A stretch of 64,000 nucleotides of DNA from RUG14300 sp964561145. GTDB lineage: Bacteria; Bacillota; Clostridia; Christensenellales; CAG-1252. A program made the position numbers and the translations under genes. The stretch spans positions 12,563 through 76,562 of the forward strand of contig CAZLNZ010000012.1 of the NCBI GenBank assembly GCA_964561145.1, given 5' to 3'. The notes beneath the pieces are model-generated. The model was not told the origin of the DNA and did no database searches. It was given only the letters and a program-made list of their open reading frames with translations. Of this stretch, positions 52,130-62,326 are shown piece after piece. Position 1 is the stretch's first letter, and the number at the start of each line of letters is the position of its first letter.

Positions 52130-53036
52130 TGCTCACCCACAGTTTAGAAACGCCGAAGTTGACGGCGGTAATGCCCAAAATTAAAATTGCCAACAGCCAA
52201 GCGGTTGCAGAGGCAGTACCCATTTCGTTATACTCGAAGCCGTATTGCCAGAGGTAGAAAACTACCGTTAATCCTGCATCGTCGGGACCGGTTCCACCGT
52301 TTGCCAATACCTGCGGACGAGAAAACTCTTGTAATGATCCGATTATACCCGTAATCAAAAGATAGAAGGTTGTCGGAGAGATTGCAGGAAGAGTTATGTG
52401 CAAAAAGCTCTGAAAAGCATTTGCTCCGTCCACACGAGCCGCCTCATATAACGAGGTATTAACATTGGTCAAGGCTGCACCGTAAAGAATTATTCCAAAT
52501 CCTGTTCCCGACCAAACACCGATTATAATCAAGCAAGGTATAAAGAGATCTGCTCTTCCGAGCCACTGGATTTTTTCGGCACCCTCGGGAAGGAATATTT
52601 GATTTATGATTCCGTATTGAGCATTAAATATGTACTGCCACATTAAGGTAATCGCAACAACGGAACAAACATACGGGATAAAGTATATGGTTCTAAAGAT
52701 TTTTTTTCCTTTAATATTTTTCGTAAGCAAGAAGGCAATTATCAATGCCAATACGATATTGATAAAGGTGGAAAGGCTCATATACAAAGTGTTACCGATA
52801 GCCTTCCAGAACTTGGAGTCATGCAATACCTTAACATAGTTCGCTCCGTTATTGAAGGTTATACCACCGTCCAAGGAAAAGAAACCTACATCGGCAAAGG
52901 ACATGATTAACGCCAAAACCATGGGAATTAAACCAAAGAGAATAAATCCTAAAACGGGCATTATCGATAAGAAAAAGCCGCTTATATTCTCCTTGTTTAT
53001 CTTCTTGCGTTTTTTGTAAACATTATCAAGATACAT
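52122..53036 (-). CDS. Carbohydrate ABC transporter permease, MalF/UgpA type
   Basis: This 304-residue permease has six transmembrane segments and an EAA loop (SLYEAARVDGANAFQSFLHI, at about 205-224). An AAGGAG lies 6 nt before the ATG. It follows the binding protein gene by 74 nt that hold a hairpin, a common layout that lets the binding protein be made in excess. Confidence 0.93.
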   Translation of the reverse strand: MYLDNVYKKRKKINKENISGFFLSIMPVLGFILFGLIPMVLALIMSFADVGFFSLDGGITFNNGANYVKVLHDSKFWKAIGNTLYMSLSTFINIVLALIIAFLLTKNIKGKKIFRTIYFIPYVCSVVAITLMWQYIFNAQYGIINQIFLPEGAEKIQWLGRADLFIPCLIIIGVWSGTGFGIILYGAALTNVNTSLYEAARVDGANAFQSFLHITLPAISPTTFYLLITGIIGSLQEFSRPQVLANGGTGPDDAGLTVVFYLWQYGFEYNEMGTASATAWLLAILILGITAVNFGVSKLWVSND

Positions 53037-53071
53037 TTGCTTCTCCTTAAAGCGAAAATCGCTTTTTATAT

Positions 53072-53100
53072 TTGTCCAAGGAGCCTTTGAGACTCCTTGG
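53072..53100 (-). terminator. Intra-operon hairpin after the binding protein gene
   Basis: A perfect 10-bp stem (GTCCAAGGAG paired with CTCCTTGGAC) with a 9-nt loop lies between the binding protein and permease genes. It probably acts as a partial terminator or mRNA stabiliser. Confidence 0.65.
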
Positions 53101-53110
53101 ACTTAAAGAG

Positions 53111-54973
53111 TTATTTTTTCTTCTTTGCGTACTTAATCAACAGATTGTAAGTATTGTTATATTCTTCACTATTGTAGAAGCCCGTCATTGTAACGGTTCC
53201 GTTACGAACGGATCCGTTCAATACACCTGCCCACTCGTCAATCCATTGATTATCCTTCAAATACCACCAGTCACCTGCTGTTTCATACTCTGTAGCGTCT
53301 AAGAATATCTTAGAGTTACGAGGATTTTGTGAAGATTGTAAGAACACCTCGGAATTAGCCAAATCCTTTTGGAGAGGGATAGCAAAGCCTTGCTCTGCTT
53401 GGAGGGATTGTCCGTTTTCACTGCCACAGAACTCAATGAATTTCCAAGCAGCGGCGGATACCTTACTTTTAGCACTGATACAGAGAGCTACAGAACCGCT
53501 ATGTCCTGCCTCAACACCGTGAACGGTGATGTTACCCTCTTCGTCATACTCCTTGTACATAGGAAGGGGTGCAACGTCCCAATCATAAACTCCGTCCATT
53601 TGTTTACGGAAGTTGGTAACGTTCCAACGTCCGTCAACAAGCATTGCCAATTGACCGCTTGCAAAAGCATTGGTCTTGCCTGCGTCGCTACCGATATCGT
53701 TAGGATAAGGGGTGATCTCATAGCCCTTTAATTCCACACCGTCAACCACGTCAACAGTGGTGCTCTTTCTTGCAGCAATACGAACGAACTCGGTAAATGC
53801 CTCGCGTTGGCTGGGAAGCTCATTCAAAACACCTTGTGTATGAAGGGTCGTAACTTCTTCTGTGATCTCGTAAGTACCCTTATTGGAAACAAGCTCGCTA
53901 ACATTGGGAGTTGAACCATATTTTGAAAGGTCGATTTTGTCGGTATATTCGATGATTTCGCCGGCTTTGTAGGTATTAGAACCGATGGTGATTTCGCCCT
54001 CGTAGTCATCTGCTACAATATAGTTAGGAGTGTTATCCATTAAGGTAAAGTCATAGTAATAGCCACGATAGTCGGAATCATCGGTAGGAATAGCTTGGAT
54101 ACAATCGCCGCCTACGGACCAACCATAGTTGAACCACCACTCTGTAAAGTAACCGAAACCGTTGGACTTACCTGCAGAGGTGCGCATGTACTCCTGTACC
54201 ATTTTCGCACATTCGTTTGTTTCATCCCAGCTCATAGGAATTTGGTTATTAAAATAGTATTTCGTTCCGATCTTGAAGAAACCTTTTTCCTTAACCTCTA
54301 CATCGGAAGGAATGCCTACGTCGGACTTTGTCTGTCCTCTGTCATCCTTGCCGCCTGCATTGAATGCAGCAAGACCGTCCTCGTCAACGCTTATTACGGT
54401 AATACCTGCCCCTTTAAAGTAAGTCTCGTTGTAGAAAATTACAGTAGGTCCTAAATCCTTGGGAACGCCGTAATATTTACCGCTATCGGTATCTGTCAAA
54501 CCGGTTTCAACGTCATACTTATAACGAGCGGTAACGTTTGACCACATATCCTCAACTTTATAGATGGAGCTCTTTGACATATACTCTGTAATGTCATACA
54601 AGAAGCCTTCCTCTGCATAAGCCTTATAGCCCGAGTCACCTACGTAGAATACGTCGGGAGGGTTAGATCCGCCAAGAGATGTGCTTAAAAGAGTGCTATA
54701 GTTAGAGCCGGATTTTGTAATCATACGAACTTGGATTTGACCCTCGTACTGTTCGTTGAACTGCTCAACTATTTTTTTGAATACCTGTTGCTCTACACCG
54801 TCGCAGTTAGCCCAGAAGGTTACCTTCGTAACACCTGATTCGGGCTTAAATATAATGTTACCGTCGTCGTCCAATTCAACGTCGTTATTAGGACCGTTAT
54901 CACAAGCGGTAACACTAAGAATCAGAGTAAAGCACATAATCAATACAATTATTGCCGAAAATACTTTTTTCAT
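53111..54973 (-). CDS. Sugar-binding lipoprotein of the ABC transporter
   Basis: The start is the ATG at 54971-54973, 5 nt after GGAGG, giving 620 residues. It has a lipobox ending SVTAC (about Cys 24). The body fits the extracellular solute-binding protein family 1: VTFWANCDGVEQQVFKKIVEQF near the N-terminus, later NPPDVFYVGD and GQLAMLVDGRWN. It is longer than the common 420-450 residues, with inserts in the middle, which may suit a large oligosaccharide. It follows the LacI gene by 19 nt. Confidence 0.92.
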   Translation of the reverse strand: MKKVFSAIIVLIMCFTLILSVTACDNGPNNDVELDDDGNIIFKPESGVTKVTFWANCDGVEQQVFKKIVEQFNEQYEGQIQVRMITKSGSNYSTLLSTSLGGSNPPDVFYVGDSGYKAYAEEGFLYDITEYMSKSSIYKVEDMWSNVTARYKYDVETGLTDTDSGKYYGVPKDLGPTVIFYNETYFKGAGITVISVDEDGLAAFNAGGKDDRGQTKSDVGIPSDVEVKEKGFFKIGTKYYFNNQIPMSWDETNECAKMVQEYMRTSAGKSNGFGYFTEWWFNYGWSVGGDCIQAIPTDDSDYRGYYYDFTLMDNTPNYIVADDYEGEITIGSNTYKAGEIIEYTDKIDLSKYGSTPNVSELVSNKGTYEITEEVTTLHTQGVLNELPSQREAFTEFVRIAARKSTTVDVVDGVELKGYEITPYPNDIGSDAGKTNAFASGQLAMLVDGRWNVTNFRKQMDGVYDWDVAPLPMYKEYDEEGNITVHGVEAGHSGSVALCISAKSKVSAAAWKFIEFCGSENGQSLQAEQGFAIPLQKDLANSEVFLQSSQNPRNSKIFLDATEYETAGDWWYLKDNQWIDEWAGVLNGSVRNGTVTMTGFYNSEEYNNTYNLLIKYAKKKK

Positions 54974-54992
54974 TGTTGCCTCCAATTAATTA

Positions 54993-55967
54993 TTAAGTGG
55001 TTTCGCCGTCCACAACGTAGACGTCATCTAAAACCGTTATTTTCTTTCCTGTAGAAGTGCCGGCGATTAACTGTAGCAAGTTATCGACAGCAAGCTTTGC
55101 AAATTTCAGCTTATCATACCCAACCGTTGAAATTCGACCGTTGATCGCAATTTCATTTTGAATATTATCAAAGCCGATAACTGCCATATCTGCATTGACA
55201 GCTCTCAGTGACGTCAAGACCTTTAATGCAAGGAAGTCGTTGAACACAAAAAAGCTGTCGGGCGGATTTTCACTTTTTGCTAATTTTGCGATTGAATTTT
55301 CATACAAATCAGAGGATAGATTAACGTTAAACAATGCTTCAGCCTTTACACCGAGCTCCTCAAAGCGTTGTATAAATCCGCTTGCGCGTTCCCTAGAACA
55401 GACAAGATCCGACGATTCTCCTATATACATCGGGTGTCTATAGCCCTTCGAGTACAGATGATCGGCTGCAACTCTACCGCCGTTAACGTCGTCCAATACA
55501 ACACAGTCAACGTCTAAATCTGTTTTACGTCCTATTACAACAGGTGGAATTCCGTGCTTTTTACAAAGCTCTAAGCCCTCTTTGGTTGGCTCCAAAAAGG
55601 AAATAATACCGTCTATTCCGCCCGATAATGCCCTTCTTGCAATATCCTCGTCCAAAAAGGGGTTGTCGTTAATGAGCATTACAAAGGAGTATCCCGAAGG
55701 TCCCAGCTCATTCCATAGATAATTTGTTATTAGAGAATAGAAGGGGTTTAATAGGCTGTCATATAATATTCCTACCGTTTTACTGCTACCCTTACGCAGG
55801 GTTGTTGCAGCGAAGTTGGGAATATATCCCATTTCCATTGCCAATTCTCTTACTCTTTCTTTTGTCTTTTTCGATATGTCGGGTGCGTCCATCAACGCTC
55901 TCGAAATACAATTAACGGATAGCCCCGATGCCTGTGCTATGTCCTTTATCGTTACTCTTTTTTTCAT
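54993..55967 (-). CDS. LacI-family transcriptional regulator
   Basis: This 324-residue regulator has the N-terminal LacI helix-turn-helix (VTIKDIAQASGLSVNCISRAL, with hinge GYIPNFAATTLRKG near 48-61). A periplasmic-binding-protein-like effector domain follows. AAAGGA lies just before the ATG. As first gene of the transporter operon it probably represses the locus until a sugar is bound. A likely operator is the palindrome at 63334-63351. No similar palindrome was found directly upstream of this gene. Confidence 0.93.
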   Translation of the reverse strand: MKKRVTIKDIAQASGLSVNCISRALMDAPDISKKTKERVRELAMEMGYIPNFAATTLRKGSSKTVGILYDSLLNPFYSLITNYLWNELGPSGYSFVMLINDNPFLDEDIARRALSGGIDGIISFLEPTKEGLELCKKHGIPPVVIGRKTDLDVDCVVLDDVNGGRVAADHLYSKGYRHPMYIGESSDLVCSRERASGFIQRFEELGVKAEALFNVNLSSDLYENSIAKLAKSENPPDSFFVFNDFLALKVLTSLRAVNADMAVIGFDNIQNEIAINGRISTVGYDKLKFAKLAVDNLLQLIAGTSTGKKITVLDDVYVVDGETT

Positions 55968-56031
55968 AATCCTTTAAAAAAAATAAAAATAATTGCAGAG
56001 GCTGCCGTTAATAATTTTCGATTCGGCAATG

Positions 56032-56059
56032 CCGTCTTGGAGCTTACACTCCAAGACGG
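56032..56059 (-). terminator. Terminator hairpin of the 2064-residue gene
   Basis: CCGTCTTGGAG and CTCCAAGACGG form a perfect 11-bp stem with a 6-nt loop, 24 nt after the stop codon and upstream of the LacI gene. Confidence 0.75.
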
Positions 56060-56082
56060 ACGCCAAAACGTTTTTGATTTAA

Positions 56083-59000
56083 TTATTTACGAATATAGCC
56101 ATCATTTGTTACAACGGTAGGTGCAGTTGCATCTTCACCGAAATTAATAAGCCAATTCCAACCGGTCTCGGCTACGCAAGCTATATAGAGAGGAATATCC
56201 GCATCGATTCCAAATACATCTGCTACGCCCCATTCATATGGAGAGAAGATTTCAAATACCGTCTTATACTCATAGTTTGCTAACGTATCTTCGGTACCTT
56301 CGATAGCCTCGGTATCGGTATTCTCAGCGGTAGCGAAGTTAGAGGCACAGTTGATTGATTCACCGTGAACCGAAGACGCTCTTTGATAAGAATTACCATC
56401 CTCCCAATTTCCGTTAACAACAAATTTAAACTCAATATTTAAGTATACCCACCATTGATTTTCATCACCGTCGGTTCTAAGTTGCTCTGTGGCTGCCTTA
56501 TGGTGATACATAGTTACTGCAAGATATATACCTGCCGCACCCTTTTTAGCCTGAACCTTAGCATAAACGCCGTTTCCGCTATAGCTTGAACAACCCTTGT
56601 TATCCCATACGGTTACATCCTTCCAGAAATCTTCGTCGAGAACACCGTCAAGAGCTACGCCGTCTGCCGAAAGAGCATGACCATCATAGCCTTCTTGAAC
56701 AAAGGTTAATCCGTCTTTGGTTACCTTAAATCTATCGGCACCATCCCAAGCAAATGTTTTCCATCCGCCGAAGCCATTACCATTGGAACCTATTCTAAAG
56801 TATGCTGCATCACCGGGGTTATCGTAATTGATAAACAGTTCGATAACGGTCTTATACTTATATTCACCCTCGGTAAGCTCTGTGCGAACCATTGCCCCTT
56901 GTGCAGGTCCATGAGTAAAGAGCTTATCGCCAACAATAGAAAATCCGGTTCCTATACTAAATAAGTATATTTCGAGATTATCGTTAAGCCACCAGTCGGT
57001 TGTTTCTGCGGAAACCTCTTTTTGTAAAATGGTAATTCCGAGATAGTAACCGTCGTCTGCAACGTAACCCGTAAAGGTAAAGTCTGCCTTATCTCCGTCA
57101 TTCTTTAGGTGTTCAACGGCAGCTTTTCCTTTGAACTCGGACAAATCTCCGTCTATTGTACCAAATTGAGCTGTGGGTTGTGCGACGGCACGTAAACCTT
57201 TCTCGGTAATAAACAGATTCGAGGAGAATGCGTCTTTTGACTTACTAATCGGTACGTACAAACCTTTGTTAGCACCGCCGATTGTCGGACACCACCAGTC
57301 ACTTGCACCTGCACCGTGACCTTCGTAAGAAGTACCCTCACCGGGAGCCTTAAAGGCGTAGTTAAGTTGAACATCGTCTTCGTAATTACCTTCTACAAAT
57401 ACCTCATAGCGATGTTCATATTGTCCTGCGTGTGCACCTTCTTCGAGAAGAATTGCATTTTGATAGAAAGCGGTAACACCGTTTGTCCAACCTCTGGAAT
57501 TAACGTAACGTTGGTCTTTGGTATTGCCATTCAAATAAAACTCAAAATTATGATTTTGATACCAATCACTTGCATCGGTAACGTTTGTATTAGTGTGAGC
57601 TATCAAATAGAGTACTAAACCATGGTAGGTTTTCTTAGCGTACAAGGTTACATCTCTGTTCATTGTAACATTGAAGCCTTGAGGTTCGCCGTAGCTTTCC
57701 TCTAAGAAACCATCGATTTCGATTCCGTCGGTTACGATCTTAAACTCTGCACTTGCAACGATGTCATCGGCACCGACTTTGTACAGATATTTACCCTCTT
57801 CGTTTGGTAAAACCTCAACATCGTTTACAATCAATTTTGCGATTGCGTTAGCTCCGATACCTGTAAACTCGATTGTGTTACCTTGATCGGGATCGGTATT
57901 GGATACGGAAAGTTTATCTTGAGAACCTTCGGCAATGGTAACATGACGTCTTCCGTCAATTGAAATTACGATTGCTACATCTTTGTCGGGCATGATAAAG
58001 GAGTAAATACCCTCTTCCGCTGTTAAGGGTTCTTGATTTACGGTTATACCCTCAAGGATCAAGCCTTCCTCTAAATCGAGAGAGAAGCTGATCTTGTCGC
58101 CCTTTCTTGCAGTCTCCGGTACATCGATATTTGCACCGGCTACAGTGATTTTGTGTGCAAAACGAAGTCCGTGTTCTGAAATGGTAGGGTATTGGTAAAT
58201 TGAACACCAACCGGTTTCTGCGACCCAACCTGAAATGGTTAAGCCTATTTCAGCACTATCCGCTGAATAGCCACTGAAATACGAATATGGAGCAAAGAAT
58301 TCTACAGTGGTCTTTCTTAATTCGCTCTTCTCATCGGGTTCTGTTGTCACATAAGAACCGACAGCAACTCCGTTAATCGCTTTTACAACGCCATTTTCAA
58401 AATAAATTGCTTGTTGTGAAGCATTATTTCCGAAACGATATTCAAGGTTAAGCCAGGTCCACCAACCATTTCCGTCACCTTGAGCGACTTCTTCTAGGGA
58501 TTGTTTGTGATAAATGGTAGCTAAGAAATAAACACCGTCACTTCCCTTAACTGCGGCAATATTGTAATATGAGCCCTCGCCTCTCTTACCAACCGATAAA
58601 GTATTTCCTAGAACTTCCTCTGTCCAGATATCCTCATCTGCTTTACCGTCAAGCACAGCATCATTAGGAGTTAGACCTAAGAGGTCAAGCATTGTAACGC
58701 TTTCCGTAGGTATTTTAAGCTTAGAGTTCTTTGCGTTCATGTTACGACCGAATGCGAGAACGCCTGCAACATAACCTTCTTCCGCACCGCTAATTGCAGT
58801 ATGGGTTGCAACAATTTCACCGTTTACCAAGAAATAGATGTTCGAGCCCATTCTTGCAATTCCTAAAGTTACATATCCTTCGTCGATACGTGCACTTGCA
58901 TTTCCGCCCGAGCCTTGCCAATTCCAATTCCAGTCACCCTGTGCAAGACTACCGGATTCAGCAATACCGTTACCTCTGCAAACAATATTAGACCATAAAT

Positions 59001-62000
59001 GATTTCCGTCATCTGCAAGATCTATGTATCCGAAGATTGTACGATTGTTATTGCGGAGAGCAACACCGATCTTTGTATATGCATCAGTTTGAGTCTTTCC
59101 GCTTGTATAAACATCAACGGTATAAAGGAAATCACCGGTGGTGTATGGCATATCTTTTGCCCAGATCGCTTGCTCGCCTGCACCATCGGAGGAGGCAATT
59201 TCTCCGTCCTCGGAGAAGCTCCAACCGTTACTGTAAGCATATAATCCTTCACTGTCACCAAGGGTTGCACCCTCTACTCTTGTTTCACCGTAACCGATTC
59301 CTTCAAGAATTTGTTTTGCCCAAATAGGATAACCGTATTCGGTATTAAAGTGCAAGCCGTCATAGGACATGTTGACACGAGTATTTCCATCGCTGTCAAC
59401 CATTACATTTGTTACATCGATATAATTTACCTTTTCATGTGTGGATACATATTCTTGTACGGATGTATTCATCTTATCGTACTCGCCACACTTTGACGCA
59501 AACATTGTGTTGTGAACCAAGCTTACCCAATAGATTTCCGCATCGGGGAATACCTCTCTGTATGCACCCATCATTGTTTGGAAACGTGCATATGCTACCT
59601 CGGCGGTGGTATCTCCGTCATCGATATCGTTTACACCGATGTGGAATACAAGCTTTTGAGGATTGTACATCAAACTTAAAACATTTGCTCTTTCTGTCCA
59701 GTAGTTGATTTGTGTTCCGCCAACACCGATATTTTTCTTACTCTTAATAGCTGAAGTTTGAGCTTCGAAACCGGACCGTGTCCAGAATTCCATATAGCTG
59801 TCGCCAAGGAACAATACGTCAAGAGTTTCCTTTTCCGTAACTACAACGATTTCAACATCCTTATTAGGCATTACAAAGGAATATACTCCGTTTGCATCGG
59901 GAGAAACTTCATTTCCGTCAACTACAACCAAACCGATAGTAACACCCTCTTCTACAGATAGGGTGAAATCAACGTTATCTCCCTTAACTGCAGTCTTATT
60001 AACAGTTACTTCAACAGGACTATTAACCCTTATATTACGTCTTATAATCAAGCCTTCGCTTGTGATATATGCATTTCTCTCAAAAATCTCGGTCCAGCCG
60101 GTTTCTGCAACCCAGCCCCAAACCTGAAGACGAACTTCTTCGCTGTCTTTATCGTATCCCGGGAACTCGGTGTAAGGAGCATAAAATTCCACTACCGTCT
60201 TGTTAAGACTATGTTCTTCGTTGGGAGCCTCGGTTACATAATCGCCTACAACGATTCCTCCAAAGGCTTTGAGCTTTCCGTTTTCAAAATATAAGGCACG
60301 TTGATAAGCATCTCCGTCCTTGTCACCAAATCTAAACTCGAGATTCAGCCAATGCCACCATTCAGAACCACTTTGCTGTGCGACCTCGGTTAAGGCTTGT
60401 TTATGGTAAATAGTAGCCAAGAAATAAACTCCATCGCTACCCTTTACGGCAGCAAGATCGTAATAGGATCCCTCTTTTTCCCTCTTTCCAAAGGAGTAGG
60501 TTCTATCTAAAACCTTTTCGGTCCAGATTTCTTCATTTGCTACGCCGTCAAGTACTGCGTCGGCAAGCTTTATTCCAAGCTCAACCAACCGGTCTTCGCT
60601 TACTTCGTCTACTATTGAATAATTTGTTACTTCCAAGTTGTATCCGAAGCTCTTGAAGCCGATTACGGCATCATCGCCGACCTCATAGCGAACGGAGCCG
60701 ACTAGTTTGTCACCAAGGAACATATAAACGCTACCGTCATATGCCATCAAGCCAAGGTCTATAGTTTTTGTCTCGAGATTAAAGGATCCACCGGTACCGC
60801 CGATCGTTACCCAGCTATTACCCCATCCGTTATTGCCGTCATTATAACCCAATGCGGTTCCGTTTACGTTGTTGAGAGTTACATCGACTCCGTTTCCTAC
60901 ATAAGCATCTACATAGAAGAATACACCGGTTTGAACGCTTCCGTTGTATAACATCAATCCGAATTTTCCATATCTTTCCTCGATGTTGGAAATTCCGGTA
61001 AGCTTGATTGTAGCTTTAGCCCATAGGGTTTTACCGCTTACACGATAGAATGTAAGGTTGTTATCATCGCCATCGTGTCCATTGAGAATTGCGATACGAT
61101 CTGCATAATTCTCACTGTCCTTACCATAATCTTTGGATAAATCCCAATAGGGACCGTTCTTAATGGAGGTGTCGCCTTGTCCCAATTGACCGGCACCGTA
61201 TTTATAATCACTGTCCGATAAAGTTCCGTCAGCGTTAAGTACGGGATATGTATCGGCATTATCGACCGAGCCACCACCGTAAATTACCGTCTTCGGGAGG
61301 ACACCCTTGTCATCGTTGGAAAGGGATACAAGAACTGTAAGATTTCCTTCAATAGCGTCCTTTGTTACGCCCAAATCGGCATAAGGAACAGATACTGTTC
61401 CACAGTAACCGATAATTGCATCACCCTCTGCCCAAGGACTGATTTTTGCATTTACACTTGCTTCGGCTTCAACATAGCTTCCGTCTTGTACAACATAAAG
61501 CTTTGCTCCACCTACTTTCAGCTCGATACCCTTGTTTACAGCTGTCAAACCACCGTTTGAATAAGCCTTGGTTCCCAAGTATGCACCAATACCGTCTATC
61601 GGAAGTACGACTGAATCCTTAACGTAAGCAACCAACTTGACGCAATCCTCTTCGTAGCTTAAAACATACTTAGCTTCCGCTTTGCCACCTGCAAATGCCT
61701 CGGCGGACAATGAAATCGCATTCTCGGGAGCTGCATCCGTTACAATATCCGAAACCTTTACAAAGGATGCCGAAACGTTAACGTCCTTTGCAGGCATATT
61801 AAAGGAATAAGCTCCGTCAACAGCACTTATAGCCTCTCCGTTAACAGCAATGCTTTCTACCTCGTAGCCCCAATCGGAATCAACACTTAATTCGATTTTG
61901 TCACCTAAATTGGCAGCCTCGACGTTTGCTTTAACACTTCCGTGTGCAGCTTCTGCAACCGTTATAACGTATTGAACCTTTTTAAATGCTGCCTCGATGC

Positions 62001-62277
62001 TTACATCGCTTGCGGGCATTTTAAAGCTTGCAATTCCGTCTGTTACGGTAACAGCTTCGCCGGATACCTTCAGGTAGTCCAAGCTATAGCCTGCATCTGC
62101 ATTTACCGTCAGAGTTACCTCCGCACCCTCTTCCGCCAATTGTACACTGGCGGTCACGGTGCCGTTTGCTATTTCACCGATATTGATAGAGTAGGTCTTT
62201 GCCGAACATGCACCTAAAGCACATATAGCAAGAGCCAATACCAGCACTATAGCAATAATGCATACTCTTTTTCTCAT
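56083..62277 (-). CDS. Giant SGNH-esterase lipoprotein with CBM9-like modules
   Basis: This 2064-residue protein has a lipobox ending ALGAC near Cys 24 and an AGGAGG before the ATG. It opens with two repeats of about 70 residues (GTVTASVQ and GSVKANVE types), beta-rich modules seen in surface proteins and found again later. At least five segments of the form LDGxxxEExW are CBM9-like, near residues 574, 1209, 1521, 1709 and 1876. An SGNH/GDSL hydrolase domain (about 820-1020) has FLGDS, GVGGTQ, GVNDID and a late DGLHFN His. Jelly-roll modules lie before and after it. The likely role is a cell-surface carbohydrate esterase, perhaps removing acetyl groups from hemicellulose. It is in one operon with the GH43 gene upstream (49-nt gap). 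Confidence 0.88.
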   Translation of the reverse strand: MRKRVCIIAIVLVLALAICALGACSAKTYSINIGEIANGTVTASVQLAEEGAEVTLTVNADAGYSLDYLKVSGEAVTVTDGIASFKMPASDVSIEAAFKKVQYVITVAEAAHGSVKANVEAANLGDKIELSVDSDWGYEVESIAVNGEAISAVDGAYSFNMPAKDVNVSASFVKVSDIVTDAAPENAISLSAEAFAGGKAEAKYVLSYEEDCVKLVAYVKDSVVLPIDGIGAYLGTKAYSNGGLTAVNKGIELKVGGAKLYVVQDGSYVEAEASVNAKISPWAEGDAIIGYCGTVSVPYADLGVTKDAIEGNLTVLVSLSNDDKGVLPKTVIYGGGSVDNADTYPVLNADGTLSDSDYKYGAGQLGQGDTSIKNGPYWDLSKDYGKDSENYADRIAILNGHDGDDNNLTFYRVSGKTLWAKATIKLTGISNIEERYGKFGLMLYNGSVQTGVFFYVDAYVGNGVDVTLNNVNGTALGYNDGNNGWGNSWVTIGGTGGSFNLETKTIDLGLMAYDGSVYMFLGDKLVGSVRYEVGDDAVIGFKSFGYNLEVTNYSIVDEVSEDRLVELGIKLADAVLDGVANEEIWTEKVLDRTYSFGKREKEGSYYDLAAVKGSDGVYFLATIYHKQALTEVAQQSGSEWWHWLNLEFRFGDKDGDAYQRALYFENGKLKAFGGIVVGDYVTEAPNEEHSLNKTVVEFYAPYTEFPGYDKDSEEVRLQVWGWVAETGWTEIFERNAYITSEGLIIRRNIRVNSPVEVTVNKTAVKGDNVDFTLSVEEGVTIGLVVVDGNEVSPDANGVYSFVMPNKDVEIVVVTEKETLDVLFLGDSYMEFWTRSGFEAQTSAIKSKKNIGVGGTQINYWTERANVLSLMYNPQKLVFHIGVNDIDDGDTTAEVAYARFQTMMGAYREVFPDAEIYWVSLVHNTMFASKCGEYDKMNTSVQEYVSTHEKVNYIDVTNVMVDSDGNTRVNMSYDGLHFNTEYGYPIWAKQILEGIGYGETRVEGATLGDSEGLYAYSNGWSFSEDGEIASSDGAGEQAIWAKDMPYTTGDFLYTVDVYTSGKTQTDAYTKIGVALRNNNRTIFGYIDLADDGNHLWSNIVCRGNGIAESGSLAQGDWNWNWQGSGGNASARIDEGYVTLGIARMGSNIYFLVNGEIVATHTAISGAEEGYVAGVLAFGRNMNAKNSKLKIPTESVTMLDLLGLTPNDAVLDGKADEDIWTEEVLGNTLSVGKRGEGSYYNIAAVKGSDGVYFLATIYHKQSLEEVAQGDGNGWWTWLNLEYRFGNNASQQAIYFENGVVKAINGVAVGSYVTTEPDEKSELRKTTVEFFAPYSYFSGYSADSAEIGLTISGWVAETGWCSIYQYPTISEHGLRFAHKITVAGANIDVPETARKGDKISFSLDLEEGLILEGITVNQEPLTAEEGIYSFIMPDKDVAIVISIDGRRHVTIAEGSQDKLSVSNTDPDQGNTIEFTGIGANAIAKLIVNDVEVLPNEEGKYLYKVGADDIVASAEFKIVTDGIEIDGFLEESYGEPQGFNVTMNRDVTLYAKKTYHGLVLYLIAHTNTNVTDASDWYQNHNFEFYLNGNTKDQRYVNSRGWTNGVTAFYQNAILLEEGAHAGQYEHRYEVFVEGNYEDDVQLNYAFKAPGEGTSYEGHGAGASDWWCPTIGGANKGLYVPISKSKDAFSSNLFITEKGLRAVAQPTAQFGTIDGDLSEFKGKAAVEHLKNDGDKADFTFTGYVADDGYYLGITILQKEVSAETTDWWLNDNLEIYLFSIGTGFSIVGDKLFTHGPAQGAMVRTELTEGEYKYKTVIELFINYDNPGDAAYFRIGSNGNGFGGWKTFAWDGADRFKVTKDGLTFVQEGYDGHALSADGVALDGVLDEDFWKDVTVWDNKGCSSYSGNGVYAKVQAKKGAAGIYLAVTMYHHKAATEQLRTDGDENQWWVYLNIEFKFVVNGNWEDGNSYQRASSVHGESINCASNFATAENTDTEAIEGTEDTLANYEYKTVFEIFSPYEWGVADVFGIDADIPLYIACVAETGWNWLINFGEDATAPTVVTNDGYIRK

Positions 62278-62326
62278 AAAATTCGCCTCCTAATAATATT
62301 TCACTTACCGCTTATAAAAGCGTAAA

